Positions 1 to 7,370 of a stretch of DNA of 64,000 nucleotides are shown here, one piece after another. The stretch spans positions 124,001-188,000 of the forward strand of contig NZ_FRCT01000005.1 of NCBI RefSeq assembly GCF_900143025.1, read 5' to 3'. The notes under the pieces were generated by a model that had not been told where the DNA came from, did not search any database, and was given only the letters and a program-made list of their open reading frames with translations. The stretch comes from Ruminococcus flavefaciens (lineage in GTDB: Bacteria; Bacillota; Clostridia; Oscillospirales; Ruminococcaceae). Every line of letters starts with the position of its first letter. Position 1 is the stretch's first letter. Both the position numbers and the translations under genes were made by a program.

Positions 1-815
1 AGTGCGTATTTGTCGTCGGACTCGGTTTTGAAGGCGAGTACCATTTTGCACTGGTTTACGTCAAATTCCTCAGAAACGTGCTCAGGCTCGGGTTTCAGAG
101 GGCTGTGATTGCGTATGCTTACCTTTTTCGGGGCTCTTTCAATGCTGCCGAAGCTTTCGGTGAACATCTCCGCAAAGCTGTTGTCCTCACGGGGAGAAAC
201 GTAATATATCTCTATCTGAGCGGTTTTCATAAGCTCACGATACGCTTTGAGTGCGTTCTCGGAAGTTGCGGAAAGGGCTGCTTCACGGCTTCCGTAGCCT
301 GTACACTCGGCAGGTTCACCGCGGAAGGCGGTCTTTGCAGCCTTCGATATGGCGTAGCTGCGCTTCTGATTGAGCTCACCGTCTATCCTGTCGATGAGGT
401 CTTTTTTCACTATATTGAAGGACTCTGCATCAAATGCATTTCCGTTGACATTGGGTTCGAAAAGGCAGCCGTGTATCAGCTTGCGCATTTCTCCGCATAT
501 GTCCTCGCCGTCGATAGCGTACTTGTTATCAAGCCATGAGGCTTTCAGACCAAGTATCTGGGCATCGCCTTTTTTTCGCGCTATAGAACCGAGCCCTGCA
601 CCGTAAAGCTCTGAAAGCTTTTCACACAGTGAGGCATAGGTTCTGTACTGACGGCTGGAAAAGGTAAGAATAGTTATTCCAAGGTTGTTTACGGCTGCGG
701 TCTCTTCACTCAGCTCGGTGAGAAAATAGACTGCAAGGGAACTGGACTTGAATTTATCGTCAATAATGGTTGTAAATCCGATATTATCGCCCAACTCTGA
801 CCGTTTATATATCAT
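1..815 (-). CDS. M16 peptidase-like protein, YfmF type (partial)
   Basis: Only the N-terminal ~271 residues are present; the gene runs off the left edge. The start is the ATG at 815, about 10 nt after a GGAG. The fold-type pattern (strand, FSSRQYRTYASL helix, LYGA) matches the pitrilysin/insulinase M16 family. The HxxEH zinc motif of active M16 enzymes is absent from the expected N-terminal helix, as in the inactive YfmF/AlbF-like partner subunits that pair with an active YfmH-like subunit. Members of this pair have been linked to EF-P modification or peptide processing in Firmicutes; which applies here cannot be told. The partner gene would be expected beyond the left edge. Confidence 0.7.
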   Translation of the reverse strand, partial: MIYKRSELGDNIGFTTIIDDKFKSSSLAVYFLTELSEETAAVNNLGITILTFSSRQYRTYASLCEKLSELYGAGLGSIARKKGDAQILGLKASWLDNKYAIDGEDICGEMRKLIHGCLFEPNVNGNAFDAESFNIVKKDLIDRIDGELNQKRSYAISKAAKTAFRGEPAECTGYGSREAALSATSENALKAYRELMKTAQIEIYYVSPREDNSFAEMFTESFGSIERAPKKVSIRNHSPLKPEPEHVSEEFDVNQCKMVLAFKTESDDKYA

Positions 816-929
816 CAGGCTTACACTCCAATCCTAAAAAGCTATACAATATATTATAACACAATTAAAAATAAATTACCATAGTATTTTTGCAATTTTT
901 TCATTTTTTGTGATAATCCTGTAAAATAC

Positions 930-958
930 TTGATTTAACTTAATGAAAGTGGTATAAT
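930..958 (+). promoter_or_regulatory. SigA-type promoter for the RING/zinc-ribbon gene
   Basis: TTGATT at 930-935 and TATAAT at 953-958 with a 17-bp spacer, about 40 bp upstream of the start codon at 1001. No transcript evidence. Confidence 0.75.
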
Positions 959-1000
959 ATAAGTTAGTAAATTGTATGCATTGGAAAAAGGAGGCAGAGT

Positions 1001-1972
1001 ATGGATTATAAAGGCGAAAAATGTCCTGTCTGCGGAGAGAGCTTCACAGCCGAGGACGATATTGTAGTTTGCCCTGAATGTGGTACGCCTCATCACAGAA
1101 AATGTTATGCTGCTGAGAATAAATGTGCCAATGAGGAATATCATTCCGAAGGCAGAAAATGGGAAAGAAAGGTGCAGAACAAGCCGCTTTACAAGGTTTG
1201 TCCCGTTTGCAATTATCCTAACAGAGTTTCTGACAGCAACTGTCAGAGATGCGGTGCTGAGATAGCCGATGTATCTCTTGTTTCTCAGGACGAGAATACT
1301 TCTGACAGCAATAACGGTAATATTCGTGATCCGTTTACATCGGAAATGGAAGGACTTATTGATCCTATAAAGTACCTCGGGCTTGATCCGAACGAGGATA
1401 TGGGCGGTGCGTCTATGCAGGAGGTAACTGATTTCGTAGGTCCGAGCACTATATATTATCTGCCGAAATTCAAACGCATGAAGGACGACGGTGCAAAGCC
1501 ATCATTCAACTTTTTTAGTCTCGTATTCCCTGCACTTTATTTTGCAAACAGAAAAATGTGGGGCTGGGCTATACTTGCAGCAATTCTCGGGGTACTGTTC
1601 AATCTTCCCGCCGATCTTCTGCTGTATATCGAGGAATTCCCTGACGGACTGGCAAACTTTGTTTCCAGCAACAAGCATATAATACAGGCTGTGAGCGATA
1701 TATGTATCGTGGCTGATATCGGCGTAAGAGCACTGTTCTGTTTGTTTGCCAACTGGCTGTACTTCCGCTTTGCAATGAATTCGCTGAAAAAACACAAGAC
1801 CAGCGGCAGACCTGCTTCCATGATAAAGACCGCAGGCGGTATCAGACCGCTCAATATGCTAATAATCACTGCAATAAAGTACGGTATAGGATTCGTTGTT
1901 ATAGCTGCACTTTACTACGGTTTTGAAATGGCAGCAACTATCAAGGATTTCAGTTCATTGTGTCTTATGTAA
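1001..1972 (+). CDS. RING-finger/zinc-ribbon membrane protein of unknown function
   Basis: 323 residues, start ATG after AAGGAGG. Residues ~8-45 form a prokaryotic RING-like cluster (CPVC, CPEC, HHRKC), followed at ~65-80 by a second CPVC...C..C zinc ribbon. After an acidic linker, the C-terminal half (~165-320) holds four or so hydrophobic segments, starting with an FNFFSLVFPALYF stretch typical of DUF2628-like membrane domains. The layout suggests a cytosolic metal-binding head on a membrane anchor. Its role is unknown; it is a single-gene unit with its own promoter. Confidence 0.75.
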   Translation: MDYKGEKCPVCGESFTAEDDIVVCPECGTPHHRKCYAAENKCANEEYHSEGRKWERKVQNKPLYKVCPVCNYPNRVSDSNCQRCGAEIADVSLVSQDENTSDSNNGNIRDPFTSEMEGLIDPIKYLGLDPNEDMGGASMQEVTDFVGPSTIYYLPKFKRMKDDGAKPSFNFFSLVFPALYFANRKMWGWAILAAILGVLFNLPADLLLYIEEFPDGLANFVSSNKHIIQAVSDICIVADIGVRALFCLFANWLYFRFAMNSLKKHKTSGRPASMIKTAGGIRPLNMLIITAIKYGIGFVVIAALYYGFEMAATIKDFSSLCLM

Positions 1973-2013
1973 GAGTTTATACAGGCATGAATGATCTGAT
2001 AAGAAATAATAAT

Positions 2014-2042
2014 ATGTGCATATCCCTTGCGGATATGCATAT
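2014..2042. repeat. Inverted repeat (12-bp stem, loop CTTGC)
   Basis: TGCATATCC at 2017-2025 pairs with GGATATGCA at 2031-2039, and three more pairs extend the stem. It sits between the upstream gene and the TTG start at 2064. No T-run follows, so it is not a clear terminator; it could be a weak terminator or a leader hairpin. Confidence 0.55.
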
Positions 2043-2063
2043 CACATACTGGGGGGATATGTT

Positions 2064-2597
2064 TTGAGGCTGAAAAAAGCATATTTTGTGCTACTGCCTT
2101 TTTTATGTATCTTTTTGTTTAGCTGCGGCGTTCAGGACTATCCTACATATACCTATCAGATAGTCAACAGTCTCGGCGAAGATTATCTCGTGAATTACTG
2201 CGAGCAGACAAATTATCCCGAAAACAATACAAGAGTAAAGGTTTTCAGGGGCAAGAAAAAGGTAATGGATTATAACGGCGGCAGCTATTCGGGGTGTAAT
2301 TCGTACACACCTTCGCAGATAGTGTTTATCTGCAAAAGCGGTGATGTGGATTATTACTACCTGAGATCGCAGCTTGCGGAATATATTGTCGCAGACGGAA
2401 TGGTGGATCTGAAAACAAATTATAATATGCTCATGCTCAATAAAAGCAAGAGCGAAATGACAGACGATGAAAAGAAGGTCTATTCCAAGACCTCCGGCAC
2501 TATAAGAAGTGCTATATCCGCGGAAGATGTTGAAAAACGTTTTTCAGCCTGCGGATACAGTTCGGAATCGTTCATGGCATTTTACAATTACAGCTGA
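2064..2597 (+). CDS. Putative lipoprotein, unknown function
   Basis: 177 residues if translation starts at TTG 2064, which follows a GGGGGG at 2051-2056. The more upstream GTG at 2016 lies inside a hairpin and has no RBS, so it is disfavoured. The product begins RLKKAY, then a hydrophobic stretch ending in LFSC, a good lipobox with Cys at ~20. The mature part is Tyr-rich and has no motif I recognise. It is probably exported and lipid-anchored. Confidence 0.6.
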   Translation: MRLKKAYFVLLPFLCIFLFSCGVQDYPTYTYQIVNSLGEDYLVNYCEQTNYPENNTRVKVFRGKKKVMDYNGGSYSGCNSYTPSQIVFICKSGDVDYYYLRSQLAEYIVADGMVDLKTNYNMLMLNKSKSEMTDDEKKVYSKTSGTIRSAISAEDVEKRFSACGYSSESFMAFYNYS

Positions 2598-2640
2598 AAA
2601 AAATAGCCCTGTGTACTTGGTGTACACAGGGCTTTCATCA
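2597..2640. terminator. Bidirectional terminator between lipoprotein and pilin genes
   Basis: A 12-bp stem (2605-2616 with 2622-2633). On the minus strand it is followed by a run of T's (A7 at 2597-2603 on +), so it mainly ends the pilin-like transcript; it also lies directly after the lipoprotein stop. Confidence 0.85.
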
Positions 2641-2649
2641 TTATTATGC

Positions 2650-3210
2650 TTATTTGTAGTCTGCATCTGTATCAGGCCAGAGCCTGTACATCGGCATATT
2701 TGTTGTTCCATCTCCAACCCATATCTCGGTATTGAGAGCATCTCCGTCACGATAACATACAAACCAGCGGTTAAGCGGCTTGCCTGTTGCGGACGTATTA
2801 TATTTTATAGGTGTTTTTCCATCTCCTGCAAGCGCATTGAGTGCGTCCTGAAATAACTTTGCATCGGCACTTCCGCCGCTCCAGAGTGAGTGGTTGCCGC
2901 CTTTATTGGCAGCGCCGTCCTTTGTGCATACTGTGAAGAGCGTATATGTTTTAGCTTTTCCATTGTATTTTACTGTTTTTTGAGTAGAATTATTATTGCT
3001 TGTGTAAGATTCTGCTGCTTCTTCATTATCTGCGATTACAGCCATAACGGTGTCGTATATAGTTTTTGCACTTGTAATATCAGCTGTTCGCTTCGACTTC
3101 TTTACGTAGCCCATTACAGACGGTACAAGAATTGCAGCCAGTACAGCTATTATCGCAATTACGACAATAAGCTCGATAAGTGTAAAACCATATTTTCTGA
3201 ATTTTGCCAT
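2650..3210 (-). CDS. Type IV pilin-like protein
   Basis: 186 residues from ATG 3210, which follows AGGGGGAATTTAT; the ATG 27 nt upstream has no good RBS. The N-terminus has a short basic leader (MAKFRKYG) and then FTLIELIVVIAIIAVLAAI, the prepilin peptidase site and helix of type IV pilins, cleaved after G8. The rest is a small soluble domain. No pilus assembly genes (ATPase, platform protein, PilD) are in the window, so this is an isolated pilin subunit. Pilin-like proteins of Ruminococcus albus have been tied to cellulose adhesion; that role here is an inference. Confidence 0.85.
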   Translation of the reverse strand: MAKFRKYGFTLIELIVVIAIIAVLAAILVPSVMGYVKKSKRTADITSAKTIYDTVMAVIADNEEAAESYTSNNNSTQKTVKYNGKAKTYTLFTVCTKDGAANKGGNHSLWSGGSADAKLFQDALNALAGDGKTPIKYNTSATGKPLNRWFVCYRDGDALNTEIWVGDGTTNMPMYRLWPDTDADYK

Positions 3211-3257
3211 ATAAATTCCCCCTAACTTATAATGCAAAATAATGATGATTTTTCTTT

Positions 3258-3286
3258 ATTATACGATGTTTTATTGTCATTGTCAA
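3258..3286 (-). promoter_or_regulatory. SigA-type promoter for the pilin-like gene
   Basis: Reading the minus strand, TTGACA (3286-3281) and TATAAT (3263-3258) with a 17-bp spacer; consensus in both hexamers. Confidence 0.85.
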
Positions 3287-3346
3287 GAGCTTATTAAAGA
3301 AAATTTAATAAAGCTGTATAGCTGTTTTTAAATATTACGACCTGTA

Positions 3347-4564
3347 TTATTTTGTTACTACCTTTTTGAAAGCCTTCTTGCCCTTGCGGACTATTATTTC
3401 GCCTTCAAGCTTTATCATTTCCTTAGGATCTGTCTTTTTCTCGTCGTTGACTGTGATACCGCCCTGCTGTACAAGTCGTCTTGCCTCTGATACAGATGGA
3501 GCAAGCTCAGCCTTTACGAGGAGGTTGAGGAGTCCGATAGAACCGTCTGTAAGGTCAGCTGAGTCTATCTCTGCAACAGGCATATTCTCGTTTGAGCCGC
3601 TTCCGCCGAAGAGTGCCTTTGCAGCAGCCTTTGCCTTTTCAGCCTCTTCCTCGCCGTGTACCAGCTTTGTGAGCTCGTAAGCAAGAAGCTCCTTAGCAGC
3701 GTTGAACTGTGCGCCTTCCATTGTCTTTTCCATTTCCTCGATCTGCTCTACAGGTACGAATGTGAGCATTTTAAGGCACTTGATAACGTCAGCGTCGTCA
3801 ACGTTTCTCCAGTACTGGAAGAACTCGTAAGGTGTGGTCTTTTCTGGATCGAGCCATACTGCGCCCTTTTCGGTCTTGCCCATTTTCTTGCCTTCGGAGT
3901 TGAGGAGAAGGGTTATGGTCATAGCGTAAGCGTCCTTGCCCAGCTTTCTTCTGATAAGCTCTGTACCGCCAAGCATATTTGCCCACTGGTCATCGCCGCC
4001 GAACTGCATATTACAGCCGTATTTCTGGAAGAGTTCGAGGAAGTCGTAGCTCTGCATAATCATGTAGTTGAATTCGAGGAAGGTGAGACCGCGCTCCATA
4101 CGCTGCTTGTAGCACTCATGTGAGAGCATACGGTTTACGCTGAAATGAGCTCCAACATCGCGGAGAAGCTCTATGTAATTGAGCTTCATGAGCCAGTCAG
4201 CGTTGTTTACGATGATAGCCTTGTCCTCGGAGAAGTCGATGAAACGGCTCATCTGCTTCTTGAAGCAGTCAACGTTGTGCTGGATAGTTTCGGGAGTCAT
4301 CATCTTACGCATATCGGTCTTGCCCGAGGGGTCGCCGATCATGGCAGTACCGCCGCCGATGAGTACGATAGGCTTATTGCCTGCCATCTGGAGACGCTTC
4401 ATAAGGCAGAGTGCCATGAAGTGACCAACGTGGAGAGAATCGGCTGTTGGGTCGAAGCCAATGTAGAAGGTAGCCTTGCCTGCGTTGACAAGCTCCTCGA
4501 TTTCCTTTTCGTCTGTGAGCTGCGCGAGGAGACCTCTGCGCTTGAGTTCTTCAAAAGTAGTCAT
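3347..4564 (-). CDS. tyrS: Tyrosyl-tRNA synthetase
   Basis: 405 residues, full length for the family. It charges tRNA-Tyr with tyrosine in the cytoplasm. The class I HIGH signature is HVGH at 45-48, the KMSKS loop appears as KMGKT near 230, and a C-terminal S4 RNA-binding domain starts near 335 ([11 protein letters not shown]). The KMGKT form and lack of insertions fit the TyrS2/TyrZ-like clade. RBS AAAGGAG precedes the ATG. It is the last gene of a minus-strand unit led by a T-box at ~5740-5967, 19 bp after the kinase gene. Confidence 0.97.
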   Translation of the reverse strand: MTTFEELKRRGLLAQLTDEKEIEELVNAGKATFYIGFDPTADSLHVGHFMALCLMKRLQMAGNKPIVLIGGGTAMIGDPSGKTDMRKMMTPETIQHNVDCFKKQMSRFIDFSEDKAIIVNNADWLMKLNYIELLRDVGAHFSVNRMLSHECYKQRMERGLTFLEFNYMIMQSYDFLELFQKYGCNMQFGGDDQWANMLGGTELIRRKLGKDAYAMTITLLLNSEGKKMGKTEKGAVWLDPEKTTPYEFFQYWRNVDDADVIKCLKMLTFVPVEQIEEMEKTMEGAQFNAAKELLAYELTKLVHGEEEAEKAKAAAKALFGGSGSNENMPVAEIDSADLTDGSIGLLNLLVKAELAPSVSEARRLVQQGGITVNDEKKTDPKEMIKLEGEIIVRKGKKAFKKVVTK

Positions 4565-4583
4565 TATTTATTTCTCCTTTATA

Positions 4584-5153
4584 TTATAATTCATTATTGT
4601 TGATAAGCTTTTTTAGCTCTGTGAGCCATTCAGGCGGTTCGTTGCCGTATATTACAAGGCTGCCGTTTTTGTATTCGCCTACATTAACGAAGCCATTCTC
4701 GTTATCCCAGAATTCAGCCTCGCTGCAATAGGGGAGCACAGCGGCAAGGTCACTGAAACGTTTTTCGTATCTGCGCTGTACGTCCTCTGACGGTATATCA
4801 TGTCCGCCTTTGCGTACCCTGTTGGCAATACGAAGCAGGCTTTCCTCACAGGAGCTTACACCTATATAGTAAAGCCTTATATGATAATCCAGTTCGATAG
4901 CGCGGCGTATGGTTTTCAGTGTTCTTACTCCTGAAAGAGTAGTTTCTTGAGTGAAGCTCAGCCCCTTTTCAAGACATTCTTCCATAAGAGCTATAGCTTT
5001 TTTTCCGCCCTGTATACGGTCGCCGTCAAACTCGGCATTGAGCTTGTCGGTATCTATTATTATACCGAGGTCATCGGTTTTGCGGACGAGGACGCCTGTA
5101 AAGCTGCTTTTTCCGACACCGTTGACTCCACCGATTATGGTATAGGTTTTCAT
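4584..5153 (-). CDS. Zeta-toxin-like P-loop kinase/ATPase
   Basis: 189 residues. A Walker A motif GGVNGVGKSS lies at 8-17 and an Asp-rich DTDKLN segment near 33-38; the overall pattern (QETTLSG, YYIGV, RV..GGHDIP, R.RYEKR) is that of the COG4185/zeta-toxin-like ATPases. Zeta toxins phosphorylate UDP-N-acetylglucosamine; many chromosomal relatives lack a proven substrate. No antitoxin-like gene is adjacent. It lies between a small membrane protein and tyrS in one apparent transcription unit, so toxin activity seems unlikely. Confidence 0.75.
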   Translation of the reverse strand: MKTYTIIGGVNGVGKSSFTGVLVRKTDDLGIIIDTDKLNAEFDGDRIQGGKKAIALMEECLEKGLSFTQETTLSGVRTLKTIRRAIELDYHIRLYYIGVSSCEESLLRIANRVRKGGHDIPSEDVQRRYEKRFSDLAAVLPYCSEAEFWDNENGFVNVGEYKNGSLVIYGNEPPEWLTELKKLINNNEL

Positions 5154-5201
5154 ATTTCACCGCCTTTACAGAAAAAAAGAGTTTTATATGCATAAGCAAT
5201 G

Positions 5202-5220
5202 AAAACGTCGGGCGTTTTCA
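5202..5220 (-). repeat. Short inverted repeat between membrane protein and kinase genes
   Basis: GAAAACG / CGTTTTC with a 5-nt loop, in the 96-bp gap. On the minus strand it is not followed directly by T's, so it is at best a weak attenuator; readthrough from the T-box unit is assumed. Confidence 0.4.
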
Positions 5221-5249
5221 TGTATATCACGACCTTTCGGGGATAATAT

Positions 5250-5711
5250 TCAGTCGGCGTGCTTCATAATTGCTTTCAGCAGACCGAGAAATGCGGAGTG
5301 CAGGAAGGTACGGACTGCAACGAGGAGCTGTCCGCCCATGAATACATATTTAATATAGCTGTATAAGCCTTCACCGAGTTTGCCTGTGTTCTTTTGTACA
5401 AGTCCTTCCATGTAGGGTTCTACGGTGGTATTGCCGAAGGTGACGAATTCCACGAAAACGGCAAGGATTATGGCTATTGTAAAGCCGAGGTTCAGGTTTG
5501 CGCTGTCAAGACCTGCAAGCCCTGAAAACGGGTGTATATATCTTGTGAAAAGCGAAGTAAATAAAAAGCACAGCAATGTGCATATTATCATGCGTATGAA
5601 AGGGGAGTCGGCTCCTGATTTGGCAGGACTTGTAAAGCCGATATACAGGAATAAAAGCGGAACAAGGAACACTATCAGCGAAAGACTGAGATATCCTATT
5701 GCTTTTTTCAT
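5250..5711 (-). CDS. Small membrane protein of unknown function
   Basis: 153 residues from the ATG at 5711, preceded by GGAGAGGAG. Four hydrophobic segments are visible (about 5-27, 43-60, 75-95, 118-140). I do not recognise the family. It is the first gene after the T-box terminator at 5740-5769 and so the first to be expressed on readthrough, upstream of the P-loop kinase and tyrS. A longer frame upstream exists but only because it runs through the T-box, and is rejected. Confidence 0.65.
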   Translation of the reverse strand: MKKAIGYLSLSLIVFLVPLLFLYIGFTSPAKSGADSPFIRMIICTLLCFLFTSLFTRYIHPFSGLAGLDSANLNLGFTIAIILAVFVEFVTFGNTTVEPYMEGLVQKNTGKLGEGLYSYIKYVFMGGQLLVAVRTFLHSAFLGLLKAIMKHAD

Positions 5712-5730
5712 GTTGCATACTCCTCTCCGA

Positions 5731-5967
5731 AAAATAAAAGCCCCCGAACAGCAAGAACTGTTCGGGGGCGAAGTTACTCGCGGTACCACCCCGATTTTTC
5801 CGTATATACGGAACTCGAGAAGCTGTAACGGGCTGCCCGTCCGCACCTACTGAGATTCAGCGCGGCAACTCCCGAATGTAGGTCTCTGTACGCCGTCATT
5901 CCCTCACACCTAACGGGAACTCTCTGTATCGGGCACTGCACAGGTTTTATTCGTTCACAGTATTTAC
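5731..5967 (-). ncRNA. T-box leader (probably tyrosine-specific)
   Basis: On the minus strand the hallmark GGGTGGTACCGCG lies at 5791-5779, followed by a strong intrinsic terminator. Upstream is Stem I with AGAGAG, TTCCC/GGGAA and a GTTAGGTGTGA apical loop, its base closed by CCCGA/TCGGG. The 3' side of Stem I contains two UAC triplets, both tyrosine codons; I could not decide which is the specifier. The UGGU bulge fits a tRNA with discriminator A. In the family, uncharged tRNA binding blocks the terminator. The nearest downstream gene is a membrane protein; tyrS is third. Confidence 0.9.
5734..5769 (-). terminator. T-box intrinsic terminator
   Basis: 12-bp GC-rich stem (5740-5751 with 5758-5769), loop CAAGAA on +, followed on the minus strand by TTTTATTTTT. 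It forms in competition with the T-box antiterminator. Confidence 0.9.
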
Positions 5968-5973
5968 CTGATA

Positions 5974-6002
5974 ATCATATCATATCTTTCCGCACTTGTC
6001 AA
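5974..6002 (-). promoter_or_regulatory. Promoter of the T-box/tyrS unit
   Basis: Minus strand TTGACA (6002-5997) and TATGAT (5979-5974), 17-bp spacer, placing the start at about 5967, just before the T-box Stem I region. Confidence 0.85.
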
Positions 6003-6019
6003 GAGCCAAGCACAGAATT

Positions 6020-7147
6020 TCAGGCTGTGGAGCGGCAATGCTTCTTTCTTTTCTCGGAGTACATATTATCGTCCATTTCGCTGAGGAATCTGTCGATAGT
6101 GCTGTCGTCACCGAAAAGGCTTTTGCCTATTGAGAAGGAGAGCTGATAATCGGCTCTGTCCTCGGCGTTGAACCTGCTAAGGTGATTTCGTATGCTTTTT
6201 TCGATATTGAGAAGCTCGAATTCGTTTTCGGCTTCTGATACGATGATGAATTCATCTCCTGCAAAGCGCACAGCTACGCTTTTTGCAGGCTTGGCGCTCC
6301 TTATTATCTCAGCGGCGTTGATAAGGGCTTTATCTCCTGTGGAATGACCGTACATATCGTTGATGCTCTTGAAAAAGTCGATATCTATCATTATGCCGCC
6401 TACGTGAGCCCCTCTGCTTGCTATATCGGAAAGAATATGGTCAAGGTAATTGCGGTTGTAAAGCTTTGTGAGAGGGTCGATATAGGAAAGCTCGTTTTGC
6501 AGGCTCATGTAAGTACCTGCAAGAGCTATGGCTATCGAGCACCATACAAGGGATATGCCGTAGAAGAAAAGCTGTATCGTTGAGCCTATGATGATAGGAG
6601 CAATAAACATCCATATCGGGAAAAATTTTGCTTTCTGTGAGCCTTTGTAGTATCTGTAGCGCACAACAACGCTCAGCCCGAGATACAGGAATACACTGAA
6701 AAAGTAAATGTATCCGAGAGGCTGGCGGTGGTAAACATTGTTTTCGTCAATGCTGAAAAGGTATCCGAATTTAAGATTTGGGATAAGTGCAAGGATAAGA
6801 GCTGCGGACGGTATCGCAAGACGCAGGTAATATTTTTTCAGGCGGCTTTTCTGTTTATAAAGCCTGAGGTCGACGTATACACACCACATGAATGAAAGTG
6901 TTATGTTCATTGCGAATAAAGCCGTGCTTATAACAGCTGATAAGGTGCGGGCTCCCGCAAAGGCTTTGCCGTCTATCCAGAATGAGGCGGTCTCACCTAT
7001 ACAGGCTGCTATGGTAATGCCTATCATAGCAGAAAAGACTCTGTCGCTCAGCTGCCTGCGCTGACGGACAAGATAACTGCTGATAAGAAGTACGACGAGT
7101 ATCGTTACACCTATAAGGTTAGTTACTGTGATAGCTTGTAGATTCAT
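6020..7147 (-). CDS. Membrane-bound diguanylate cyclase (GGDEF)
   Basis: 375 residues. The first ~210 residues hold about seven hydrophobic segments resembling a 7TM-type sensory domain; the C-terminal ~160 residues are a GGDEF domain, with DPLTKLYNR at its start and the active-site loop written as AGDEF (near 297), an accepted variant. It would make cyclic di-GMP from GTP at the inner face of the membrane. No RxxD inhibitory site is visible five residues before the loop, so product inhibition through an I-site is not expected. RBS GGAGGA precedes the ATG. Confidence 0.9.
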   Translation of the reverse strand: MNLQAITVTNLIGVTILVVLLISSYLVRQRRQLSDRVFSAMIGITIAACIGETASFWIDGKAFAGARTLSAVISTALFAMNITLSFMWCVYVDLRLYKQKSRLKKYYLRLAIPSAALILALIPNLKFGYLFSIDENNVYHRQPLGYIYFFSVFLYLGLSVVVRYRYYKGSQKAKFFPIWMFIAPIIIGSTIQLFFYGISLVWCSIAIALAGTYMSLQNELSYIDPLTKLYNRNYLDHILSDIASRGAHVGGIMIDIDFFKSINDMYGHSTGDKALINAAEIIRSAKPAKSVAVRFAGDEFIIVSEAENEFELLNIEKSIRNHLSRFNAEDRADYQLSFSIGKSLFGDDSTIDRFLSEMDDNMYSEKRKKHCRSTA

Positions 7148-7181
7148 AAAATCCTCCTTCCCCGTTAGAAGACCATACCAT

Positions 7182-7210
7182 ATTATAACACATTATATAT
7201 ATTCGCACAA
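7182..7210 (-). promoter_or_regulatory. Promoter of the GGDEF gene
   Basis: Minus strand TTGTGC (7210-7205), 17-bp spacer, TATAAT (7187-7182). Confidence 0.7.
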
Positions 7211-7309
7211 GCGATTAACTGAAAATTTACAAATTATGCCTAAAATGTTCGGATTTGTAATGATTTTACCATGAATTATTACCGTTTTAAGATTTTTTCG
7301 GCAGGGTAC

Positions 7310-7338
7310 TTGAAATTTGAAATGGTTTGATATATAAT
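7310..7338 (+). promoter_or_regulatory. Promoter of the DUF1846 gene
   Basis: TTGAAA (7310-7315) and TATAAT (7333-7338) with a 17-bp spacer, 33 bp before the start codon. Confidence 0.8.
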
Positions 7339-7370
7339 AAGTTATGATATTTTAACGGGAGGAATAATAA

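Noticed and set aside
4584-5153. Calling the zeta-like gene part of a toxin-antitoxin pair
   Set aside because: No epsilon-type antitoxin or small partner gene is adjacent; the neighbours are tyrS and a membrane protein.
5250-5846. Longer version of the membrane protein starting at 5846
   Set aside because: The first 45 codons run through the T-box antiterminator and terminator; the ATG at 5711 has a proper ribosome site and starts the hydrophobic protein.
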